A DNA stretch of 35,394 nucleotides from the NCBI GenBank assembly GCA_024695405.1, contig JAILIF010000040.1:1-35394 (forward strand). The letters run 5' to 3'. The notes below the pieces were generated by a model, which worked only from the letters and a program-made list of their open reading frames with translations, was not told the origin of the DNA and made no database searches. Origin of the DNA: Bacilli bacterium. GTDB taxonomy: Bacteria > Bacillota_I > Bacilli_A > RFN20 > CAG-826. Positions 25,301 to 31,074 of the stretch are shown piece after piece (within the stretch, counting starts at the first letter, position 1; each line of letters opens with the position of its first letter). Position numbers and translations under genes: made by a program.

Positions 25301-26840
25301 GGTACATGATGGACAAAATATTCCTTTTGAAACATTCCTAGGGTTTAACGCTGATAAAGTTCCTGATATTGACTTAAACTTCCCTAACGATTATCAAGGT
25401 AAAGCTCATGATTATACTAAAGTATTGTTAGGAGAAACTAATGTCTTTAGAGCAGGCACTATTGAAACAGTCGCAGAAAAGACTGCTTTTGGTTATGCAA
25501 AAGGATATATCGAAAGATTATTAATTTCTAAAGGTATTGATAAATTAGACGCTAAGAATATGGCAGATAATTATCCAAGAGCGAAGATTGGCTTTTTAGC
25601 TAGTGGATGTGTTGATGTTAAACGTACAACTGGCCAACACCCTGGTGGTATTGTTGTTGTTCCTAAAGAAAACGATGTTTATGACTTTACTCCAGTTCAA
25701 TACCCAGCTGATGACTTAGAAAGTAGATGGCAGACAACTCACTTCGATTTCCATTCTATTCATGATACTATTCTTAAACTCGACTTATTAGGTCACGTTG
25801 ACCCTCTTGCGCTTAGACTTATGTGTGAATTAGCAGGAGTGGACATGAAATCTATTCCACTGAATGATCCTAAAGTTCTTTCCCTATTCTCTTCTCCAGA
25901 AGCACTTGGTATGTCAACTGACTTTGATCATAACGAAACAGGTGCTTTAGGTATTCCTGAATTCGGTACTGGATTCGTTAGAGGAATCTTAGAAGAAACT
26001 AGACCTAAAACATTCTCTGATTTAGTTATTATTTCAGGTATTTCTCATGGTACTAATGTTTGGCAAGGAAACGCTGAAGATATTATTAAACAAGGAAAAG
26101 CTACTCTTAGAGAAGTTATTGGATGTCGTGATGATATTATGGGCTATCTTATCTCTAAAGGTTTACCTCCAGGAACATCATTTAAAATCATGGAAGATGT
26201 TCGTAAAGGCAAAGGTCTAAAAGAAGAATATTTTGACATGATGAAAGCTAATAATGTTCCTGATTTCTATATTGATTCATGTCAAAAGATTAAATACTTA
26301 TTCCCTAAAGGACACGCTGTTGCTTATGTTACTATGGCGGTTCGTGTTGGATACTTTAAAGTATATTATCCTTTAGTGTTTTACTGTGTTTTCTTCTCTG
26401 TTAGAAGTAAACAATATGATATTCAAACAATGATTGATGGAAAAGACGCAATTATTAAGAAGATTGTCGAATTAGATAACAAAGTTAAAAATAAAGAAAA
26501 ACTTTCTACTAAAGAAGGTGAACAACTTAAGACATTGCATATTGCTCTTGAGATGTATCAAAGAGGCTATAAGATAAGTAACATTAACTTATATAAATCT
26601 GATTCAGTTAACTTCGTTGTTGATAAAGAAAATAAATGTTTAATCCCTCCATTCTCTACTGTTGATCAATTAGGTGAAAACAACGCTCAGACAGTTATAG
26701 AAGCAAGAAAAGATGGCCCATTCACTTCTAAAAAAGATTTATTAAGAAGAACTAAATTATCACAAACTAACGTCGAAGCATTATCTCAAATGGGAGTTTT
26801 AGATGGATTAGATGAAGATGATCAATTAACTCTCTTCTAA
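22320..26840 (+). CDS. polC: DNA polymerase III alpha subunit, Gram-positive PolC type
   Basis: Main replicative polymerase of low-GC Firmicutes with built-in proofreading. 1506 aa from ATG 22320 (ATGA overlap with rseP); the ORF-track start is 13 codons earlier inside rseP. Domains in order: N-terminal domain 1-~145; acidic linker ~147-255 (EEVVEESSSK, DDDENEEAKEIKEKDE); OB fold; PHP domain from VELHLHTNMSAMDG (~370); DEDD exonuclease insert from VVFDTETSGL (~458) with THNASFDIAMMNAEL; zinc-binding CPKC...CPICG (~960-990); polymerase core with PDIDLNFPNDYQG (~1014) and FPKGHAVAYV; C-terminal HhH-like region. ATG 22338 is an alternative start. In Bacillus proS precedes it; here it follows rseP directly. 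There is no terminator before tRNA-Pro. Confidence 0.97.
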   Translation: MITREKMISFLNSIHIDNVDDFDMEFEMVGRNRFKHEQIDMVIVKKTPWKYEFLHQLQEGLNGVDYPYFVRFLYIKKPTSKDVASLLKDWYQSIYHIPFPYEINANKDSITVSFDDEMEKDLCSNTIFDFKDFLAFINYDFMVEEVVKSPSKKIEEVPQEVVEESSSKDIKETVIDNSSNDEVIEEEIESTEAESSIDDDENEEAKEIKEKDEATALIEKEREAMQEVTEDIYLEKMKENLRELQNEKERQRLNKRGNYKLIEKIDDITLESDHVDFVGKFFSKEIKEFGGKKKVTIGVFDTAGGAIYVNQFINASFTDEICNKLSWGDNLRVRGVTTLDNFTKQLTIKGHYIDPLPPDEIEVEQGETRVELHLHTNMSAMDGISNMAVYCAQAKAMGHKAIAITDHGVVQGYPDAQDAARKTGLKILYGIEFYMIEDKLNYIMNPSDVVLNKASYVVFDTETSGLSAKYNRVIEFGAVKVEHGSVVSRFDILINPGKPLPRKIVELTGISDDDLANQPSMEEALPKIMEYIGDSVLVTHNASFDIAMMNAELKRYGYEELKNPVIDTLMLSRYLFPESKAHRLGALCRNMEVEYDEDEAHRADYDAKVLNDVWQPILAKLTKDNYEMRHRDLEKLQITNEHYKHMRPSHVVAIAKDKVGLKDLFKLVSYSHIDYFAEVPKIPRSKIQEHRSHLLIGSACFNGEVFNAGRYYEKEKLLETMKFYDYIEVQPLENYSWLVNMRENTEEEIKDIVKDIVSGADELGIPVCATGDVHYADRTRKVFRDVYIFAKLLGGVNHALNPYSRSKEKEFPNPDQHYRSTKEMLECMDFLGKEKAYEIVVTNTNKIADQVEFLEPTPNTHLYTPTIENCDNMLREMCFNKAHELYGDILPEYIEKRLNRELDGIINNGYAVIYYIAHKIIKKANEDGFIVGSRGSVGSSFVATMANITEVNPLPPHYRCPKCKHLEWTSETMPEYKSGYDLPEKKCPICGEPMVHDGQNIPFETFLGFNADKVPDIDLNFPNDYQGKAHDYTKVLLGETNVFRAGTIETVAEKTAFGYAKGYIERLLISKGIDKLDAKNMADNYPRAKIGFLASGCVDVKRTTGQHPGGIVVVPKENDVYDFTPVQYPADDLESRWQTTHFDFHSIHDTILKLDLLGHVDPLALRLMCELAGVDMKSIPLNDPKVLSLFSSPEALGMSTDFDHNETGALGIPEFGTGFVRGILEETRPKTFSDLVIISGISHGTNVWQGNAEDIIKQGKATLREVIGCRDDIMGYLISKGLPPGTSFKIMEDVRKGKGLKEEYFDMMKANNVPDFYIDSCQKIKYLFPKGHAVAYVTMAVRVGYFKVYYPLVFYCVFFSVRSKQYDIQTMIDGKDAIIKKIVELDNKVKNKEKLSTKEGEQLKTLHIALEMYQRGYKISNINLYKSDSVNFVVDKENKCLIPPFSTVDQLGENNAQTVIEARKDGPFTSKKDLLRRTKLSQTNVEALSQMGVLDGLDEDDQLTLF

Positions 26841-26847
26841 TTCTTTT

Positions 26848-26924
26848 CGGGAAGTAGCACAGCTTGATAGTGCGCTCGCTTCGGGAGCGAGAGGTCGCGA
26901 GTTTGAATCTCGTCTTCCCGACCA
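26848..26924 (+). tRNA. tRNA-Pro (anticodon CGG)
   Basis: 77 nt with encoded CCA. Acceptor CGGGAAG/CTTCCCG keeps C1-G72 and A73 typical of tRNA-Pro; D-arm GCAC...GTGC; anticodon stem CTCGC/GCGAG with loop TTCGGGA, anticodon CGG, and G37; T-arm GCGAG-TTTGAAT-CTCGT. Odd point: the D-loop has GA instead of G18-G19 and the T-loop has T instead of C56, so the normally invariant G19-C56 elbow pair is replaced by A19-U56. It begins 7 nt after polC with no promoter seen, so it is probably cut from the polC transcript. The lipoprotein gene on the other strand ends 2 nt after the CCA. Confidence 0.95.
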
Positions 26925-26926
26925 AA

Positions 26927-27907
26927 TTATTTAAAAATCCACATAAATTTCTCAACATTGATTCTATATGGATAAACATAGAAACCATTTGCGTTTTCTA
27001 GAGATAAATAAGAAGCGTATTCATCCTCAAACCAATCTTGAGTCATCTGAGAATAGTATGCTCTATAGACATTTCTGTATTCAATTATGTAGCCATCTTT
27101 ATTGATGATTGTTTTCCTTGCGGAGTTGTTTGGTTGTCTTATCTCAATTCCTTCTAAACTATATGGAATCTCAGCGTTTAAATATAGTGTATAGTGGTCT
27201 GAAAACACTTCAGAATCATCTTTCATTGATTCGATTATTGTGCTTATTCGATATTCTTTGTTATTACAAAATATTGATGCATTATGCATTCCTAATAATT
27301 TTAAAAAATTGTTACCGGATTTATTGTCAAATTTATCACTAGAATAAATAGACACTGATTTAATATATTCTAAGAAAGAATAAAAAATATCTAGAGCATC
27401 ATCGGATAAATAGTGGATTCCATCCTTTGTATAGCCAACTGTTCCATCGTAATAAATATCAGCTCTTCCAAGAGAAGCGTTTTCTACTTGGAAAGCACCG
27501 TGGCTATTATTAACTTCATCAATATGGAAATTTGTTTGTTGAATAAAGGTGTTAAAATAATCTTCGAATGTTTTAGACGATTTGCAATTATATAGGTTCT
27601 GTAATTCGCCATTAAAATATGTAAATGAATTTTCAATATTTGCATTTTCGTCTGGTGATTTTAAGTTTGTAACTTCTCTTTTTATATCTTTATTATCTAT
27701 TTCTTCGTGTCCAAAAAATAAATAAGATTTTAAAGTAATTTCTTTGTTAGTGATTGTTGTATCATATATTTCTTTTAATCCAGAATAGTAAACAAAATCT
27801 TCTTCTACTTGAGGAGTAACTGTATCGTTTCCGGGCATTTTGCCATCGTCCGAACACGAAACTAATAAAAAACATATTGAAAGAAATTTTACAGCTTTAT
27901 TTTTCAT
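26927..27907 (-). CDS. Lipoprotein, partner of the CHAP-like protein (copy 1)
   Basis: 326 aa with a lipoprotein signal peptide: positively charged start MKNKAVK, hydrophobic core and lipobox LLVSC with the lipidated Cys at residue 18, followed by an Asp/Gly/Pro-rich tether. The mature part has no motif I recognise; it is acidic and aromatic-rich, with blocks shared with copy 2: YYSGLKEIYDTTITNKEITL, YYDGTVGYT, LNAEIPYSLEGIEI, TIINKDGYIIEYR and YPYRINVEKFMWIFK. Its ATG overlaps the stop of the upstream CHAP-like gene (ATGA), with GAGGAGG 11 nt before it, so the two are co-translated. Its stop is 2 nt from the end of the convergent tRNA-Pro. A membrane-anchored partner or immunity role is only a guess from context. 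Confidence 0.85.
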   Translation of the reverse strand: MKNKAVKFLSICFLLVSCSDDGKMPGNDTVTPQVEEDFVYYSGLKEIYDTTITNKEITLKSYLFFGHEEIDNKDIKREVTNLKSPDENANIENSFTYFNGELQNLYNCKSSKTFEDYFNTFIQQTNFHIDEVNNSHGAFQVENASLGRADIYYDGTVGYTKDGIHYLSDDALDIFYSFLEYIKSVSIYSSDKFDNKSGNNFLKLLGMHNASIFCNNKEYRISTIIESMKDDSEVFSDHYTLYLNAEIPYSLEGIEIRQPNNSARKTIINKDGYIIEYRNVYRAYYSQMTQDWFEDEYASYLSLENANGFYVYPYRINVEKFMWIFK

Positions 27908-28743
27908 AGCGAAGGATCCTCCTCTTCATATAGGATAATTCCTGTATCGTATAAGCAATCTAAACAAACAAGATGCCCATTCGAGTCTCCAAATCTATGA
28001 GGCTCATTTTCTGAGATGGTTGTGCAACAAATCGAATGTTTGTTATGAACATAGCTGTTCACCGATGTATATCCGTAATAGTGCATTAATCTATAAACAG
28101 AGAAAGTTGTTTCAGGAACTATATCATTACCTGGAAGAATTGTTTGCTCTTGATAATATGGACATTCTAAGGCGTAATGCTCATATACTCCATGTTCACA
28201 CCATTTTGATCTAACCAATGTACCGGAAAAACTTGTAGATGGAGCGATAACATAGGCTGAATGAGAATTTCCATCCATATTCATTGCTCCTCCGTAATCA
28301 GTGTTTTCGTAAACAATAATATCACCTGTTAAAAGAGGGGAGATAAAAGGAAACGAAGAAGGAAAAACTGAGCCATATATTACCGTATAGTAACAAAAAG
28401 TTCCAAGATAGTCAGGATCTTGCAAAAACTGCCCTTCATTATTAATAATGCAATTTGTATAATTGTTTATATTGTTTAGATTACCTCTATAGCGCCATGC
28501 AAAAGAATGGCAATTATACTTGAAAGATGGTTCAGCGACTTTTATAGCATTTGGAAATCTACTTATATCAAGAAAATCAGTTGGAGTTTCGTTCCCTATA
28601 TATATAAAAGAAGAAATATTTTTACCTGTGTAGGAAATAAAAGAATCATCCTGGTATTTGGTATAATCTACACTAAAAGAACGGCCATTTATATTCCGAG
28701 TACTTAATGAAAAACATATAATTAAAAATAATTCTTGTACCAT
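27904..28743 (-). CDS. Putative secreted papain/NlpC-CHAP-like protein with Cys/His-rich tail (copy 1)
   Basis: 279 aa, not assigned to a named family. The N-terminus has a short hydrophobic stretch (LFLIICFSLS) that could be a weak signal peptide, though it lacks a basic n-region. Core: YNCHSFAWRY (C78) and, downstream, GDIIVY (140-145) with NSHSAYVI (H161), an arrangement typical of the catalytic Cys and His of NlpC/P60-CHAP cysteine hydrolases. RSKW...G.YEH..LECPYY follows. The C-terminal ~45 residues are Cys/His-rich (KHSICC, PHRFGDSNGHLVCLDC) and nearly identical in copy 2, suggesting a metal-binding or targeting module. No SD; upstream is an AT-rich region. First gene of a two-gene operon with the lipoprotein. 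Confidence 0.78.
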   Translation of the reverse strand: MVQELFLIICFSLSTRNINGRSFSVDYTKYQDDSFISYTGKNISSFIYIGNETPTDFLDISRFPNAIKVAEPSFKYNCHSFAWRYRGNLNNINNYTNCIINNEGQFLQDPDYLGTFCYYTVIYGSVFPSSFPFISPLLTGDIIVYENTDYGGAMNMDGNSHSAYVIAPSTSFSGTLVRSKWCEHGVYEHYALECPYYQEQTILPGNDIVPETTFSVYRLMHYYGYTSVNSYVHNKHSICCTTISENEPHRFGDSNGHLVCLDCLYDTGIILYEEEDPSL

Positions 28744-29027
28744 ACTTTACTTTAAAACTTATTTTATTTTTAATCAATATTTTTATAAACTGTCATCTAT
28801 TTATATATACGTGGATATTTTGAATTAACTAGCAAATTTGAATTTACTAAACTGTATACGTTCAGCAACACAATCAATAGCAATTTTGTAAAAGCATATT
28901 AAAACCTTTGCTTTTGAGACTTTTTACTTATATATTTCTCAGAAAATATGCATTTTTTGCATTTTTTACAGATAGCGTTTCATAAAGGTAGGTCTTAGTG
29001 CTACCTGTTATTCTATCCAAATTATCT
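28744..29027. other. AT-rich gap between the two duplicated units
   Basis: 284 bases without a coding sequence. It holds the upstream region of CHAP-like copy 1 (a possible -35 TTGATT and -10 TAAAGT on the minus strand, ending 5 nt from the ATG). It also contains a 9-bp tandem repeat GCATTTTTT (28950-28967), a hairpin AGGTAG-gtcttagtg-CTACCT (28986-29006), and CCAAATTAT (29017-29025), which is also found right after both tRNA 3' ends. I see no other gene or RNA. Confidence 0.6.
28986..29006 (+). repeat. Hairpin before the tRNA fragment
   Basis: AGGTAG and CTACCT, 6-bp perfect arms with a 9-nt loop, about 20 bp upstream of the tRNA-Pro fragment. No T-run follows. Confidence 0.5.
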
Positions 29028-29092
29028 CAGCTTGATAGCGCACTCGCTTCGGGAGCGAGAGGTTGCGAGTTTGAATCTCGTCTTCCCGACCA
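29028..29092 (+). pseudogene. tRNA-Pro(CGG) 3' fragment
   Basis: 65 nt identical to tRNA-Pro(CGG) from the D-loop to CCA except for three substitutions (T to C and G to A next to the D-stem, C to T in the variable region). It keeps the anticodon loop TTCGGGA and the unusual TTGATAG/TTTGAAT pair. The 5' acceptor strand and 5' D-stem are gone: the preceding bases ATCCAAATTAT cannot pair with CTTCCCG, so it cannot fold as a tRNA. It looks like a duplicated or attachment-site-like copy. The lipoprotein stop again lies 2 nt after the CCA, as in the left unit. Confidence 0.88.
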
Positions 29093-29094
29093 AA

Positions 29095-30090
29095 TTATTT
29101 ATAAATCCAAATCAATTTATCAATATTTATTTTAAATGGATAGACAACAAAAATATGTGCGTTCTTTAAAATAAATGTTCCTGCATATTGATCTTGATCC
29201 TTGAAATAACTCTGTAGCATTTCGGAATGATAAGACATAAATTCATCCCTATATTCAATAATATATCCATCTTTGTTGATAATCGTTTTTGAATTTTCAA
29301 CTTCGCCATTTTTAATTTTAATACCTTCTAAACTATATGGAATAGGAGCATTCATATATAAGGTTAAAGTATCTGAAAACAATTCAACATTATCAAGAAA
29401 TAATTCATATATTTTTTGCATTTCAAATCCTTTATTGTTACACGTTAATAATGCATTGCGACTTTTTAACTTATAAAAAAAGTCTATTCCATCCTTAAGA
29501 GTGAATTTGTATTCTATGTTAGTAGTCAATATCATAATGTATTCTAAGTATAAATTAAATGTATCCAATTTTTCGTTTGATACATAGCGGATGTCGTTAT
29601 TTGTATATCCGACTTTTCCATCGTAATATACATCTATAACGCCAAGTGTTTGATTATAAATACTAAGTATGCCTAAATCATTATTTATTTCATCTACAAT
29701 AAAGTTTGCGCTTTCAAAGAAACTATTAAGATAGTCATCAAATTCTTTAGAAAATTTGTAAATATGAGGAGTTCCACTAGTTGTTCTATAAATATAAAAT
29801 AATGAGTTATCAATATTAGTGCTTTCGTTTGGAAATCTGAGATTTTCAATTTCTCTTTTGGTTTCTTTAAAATCTACCTCTTCCCAACCGTGATATTGAA
29901 TAGATTGCAATGTTATCTCTTTATTCTTTATTGAGGTATCATAGATTTCTTTTAATTCTGTGTAGTATTCAAAAGCTTCTTCAATTTGAGGATTATCTAC
30001 TTGGCTATTGCTTGCTTCGTTGTTACTGTTACTAGAACATGAAATTAATAAAAATGATAGTAAAAAAAGATTAAACGGCTTTGCTTTCAT
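29095..30090 (-). CDS. Lipoprotein, partner of the CHAP-like protein (copy 2)
   Basis: 331 aa paralogue of the lipoprotein at 26927. Signal peptide MKAKPFNLFLLSFLLISC with the lipid-accepting Cys at residue 18 (lipobox LISC), then an Asn/Ser-rich tether (SSNSNNEASNSQ). Conserved with copy 1: YYTELKEIYDTSIKNKEITL, YYDGKVGYT, MNAPIPYSLEGIKI, TIINKDGYIIEYR and YPFKINIDKLIWIYK; the regions between differ strongly. The start overlaps the upstream gene by 4 nt, and GGAGG is retained in the 'GGAGGATCCTTC' junction, which is almost identical in both copies because it also encodes the EDPSL end of the upstream protein. Function unknown. Confidence 0.85.
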   Translation of the reverse strand: MKAKPFNLFLLSFLLISCSSNSNNEASNSQVDNPQIEEAFEYYTELKEIYDTSIKNKEITLQSIQYHGWEEVDFKETKREIENLRFPNESTNIDNSLFYIYRTTSGTPHIYKFSKEFDDYLNSFFESANFIVDEINNDLGILSIYNQTLGVIDVYYDGKVGYTNNDIRYVSNEKLDTFNLYLEYIMILTTNIEYKFTLKDGIDFFYKLKSRNALLTCNNKGFEMQKIYELFLDNVELFSDTLTLYMNAPIPYSLEGIKIKNGEVENSKTIINKDGYIIEYRDEFMSYHSEMLQSYFKDQDQYAGTFILKNAHIFVVYPFKINIDKLIWIYK

Positions 30091-30920
30091 AGTGAAGGAT
30101 CCTCCGTGTTATATAAAATGATTCCTGTATCATATAAACAGTCTAAGCAAATGAGATGGCCGTTAGAATCTCCAAATCTATGGGCTTCATTTTCAGAGAC
30201 AGTGGTGCAACAAATTGAATGCTTATTATGAAGATAAGGATTTATATAACTATATCCATAATAATGCATTAATCTAAAAACAGAAATTTGTCTTTCGGGA
30301 TATATGGTATTTCCATAAATTATTTGAGGGTTATAATATGGACAATCTAAAGCGTTGTGTTCATATGTGCCATATTTACCCCATTTAGATCTAACTACTA
30401 TGCTTGCAAAACTTGTTGACGGAGTAATTACATAAGCTGAGTGAGCATTGCCTTCCTCAATAAAATCTCCGATGATATCGTTTTTTATATAAACTATAAT
30501 GTCCCCTTGTAAAATAGGGAAATAAAAAGGAAAAGAGGAAGGATAAATTTCATCATATATATGCTCATAATAACAAAAAGTACCGCTATATTCAGGATTG
30601 CCTAAAAATTGAGTTTCATCATCAATGACGCAGTTTGTAGTAGAGTCAATATTGTTTAAGTTTCCTTTGTATCGCCATGCAAATGAATGGCAGTTGTAAT
30701 TAAAAGATGGATTACCAACTTTAGTAGCACTTAAATAATTGCTTGCGGATGGGTAATCTACTGGGGTATCATTCCCAATATATCTTTTACAATTAATATC
30801 TCTGCCTGTATCTGAAACGAAATTGTAACTCTCATAGTCAGAGTCCAATCTTAAAATTAGCCCTCTATCTGTTTGAGAACTCAAAGATATAAACAAAACG
30901 GAAATTAATTCAGTTACCAT
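30087..30920 (-). CDS. Putative secreted papain/NlpC-CHAP-like protein with Cys/His-rich tail (copy 2)
   Basis: 277 aa paralogue of the gene at 27904. The first ~68 residues are poorly conserved between copies; from PSFNYNCHSFAWRYKGNLNNI onward they align without large gaps. Putative catalytic Cys77 (YNCHSFAW) and His160 (NAHSAYVI) after GDIIVY; RSKWGKYGTYEHNALDCPYY here has WG where copy 1 has WC. The tail HNKHSICCTTVSENEAHRFG and GHLICLDCLYDTGIILY is nearly the same as in copy 1. Weak hydrophobic N-terminus (LISVLFISLSS). A TATAAT lies 5 nt before the ATG on the minus strand and there is no SD, which suggests a leaderless mRNA. Possible peptidoglycan or peptide hydrolase; not proven. Confidence 0.78.
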   Translation of the reverse strand: MVTELISVLFISLSSQTDRGLILRLDSDYESYNFVSDTGRDINCKRYIGNDTPVDYPSASNYLSATKVGNPSFNYNCHSFAWRYKGNLNNIDSTTNCVIDDETQFLGNPEYSGTFCYYEHIYDEIYPSSFPFYFPILQGDIIVYIKNDIIGDFIEEGNAHSAYVITPSTSFASIVVRSKWGKYGTYEHNALDCPYYNPQIIYGNTIYPERQISVFRLMHYYGYSYINPYLHNKHSICCTTVSENEAHRFGDSNGHLICLDCLYDTGIILYNTEDPSL

Positions 30921-30925
30921 AGCTA

Positions 30926-30931
30926 ATTATA
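30926..30931 (-). promoter_or_regulatory. -10 box for the copy-2 operon, adjacent to the ATG
   Basis: TATAAT on the minus strand, 5 nt before the start codon, with a T-rich stretch but no clear -35. Predicts transcription starting at or just inside the ATG. Confidence 0.4.
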
Positions 30932-31058
30932 TAATTTATGTTTTAGTAAAAAAAATAATTTTATGCTCTAATTGTTTTGAATTTAGTCTTAAAAATATTA
31001 TATATTTTTATCAAAAAATTAATTTTTTTGTTTTATTATGGTGCATTTTCTAGTAATT

Positions 31059-31064
31059 TATAAA
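31059..31064 (+). promoter_or_regulatory. Possible -10 box of the HD-GYP gene
   Basis: TATAAA, with the expected start about 4 nt before ATG 31075; no convincing -35 and no SD. The surrounding 30921-31074 is very AT-rich, so chance matches are likely. Confidence 0.25.
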
Positions 31065-31074
31065 TAATAAAATC

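Larger units (their letters stand above)
26860..28743. repeat. Tandem duplication, left unit (tRNA-Pro 3' part + lipoprotein gene + CHAP-like gene)
   Basis: The stretch from the tRNA D-loop (cagcttgatag) through two minus-strand genes is repeated at 29028-30920, same order and orientation, offset 2168 bp. The tRNA parts differ at 3 of 65 positions; the proteins are diverged paralogues, so the duplication is not recent or has been under diversifying change. Confidence 0.88.
29028..30920. repeat. Tandem duplication, right unit
   Basis: Second copy of the unit at 26860-28743. Homology begins abruptly at cagcttgatag inside the tRNA. At the right side it ends near the start of CHAP-like copy 2; no third tRNA fragment is present between 30921 and 31075. 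Confidence 0.86.

Noticed and set aside
29028-29092. Second functional tRNA-Pro gene
   Set aside because: The 5' acceptor strand and 5' D-stem are missing, so it cannot form a cloverleaf.
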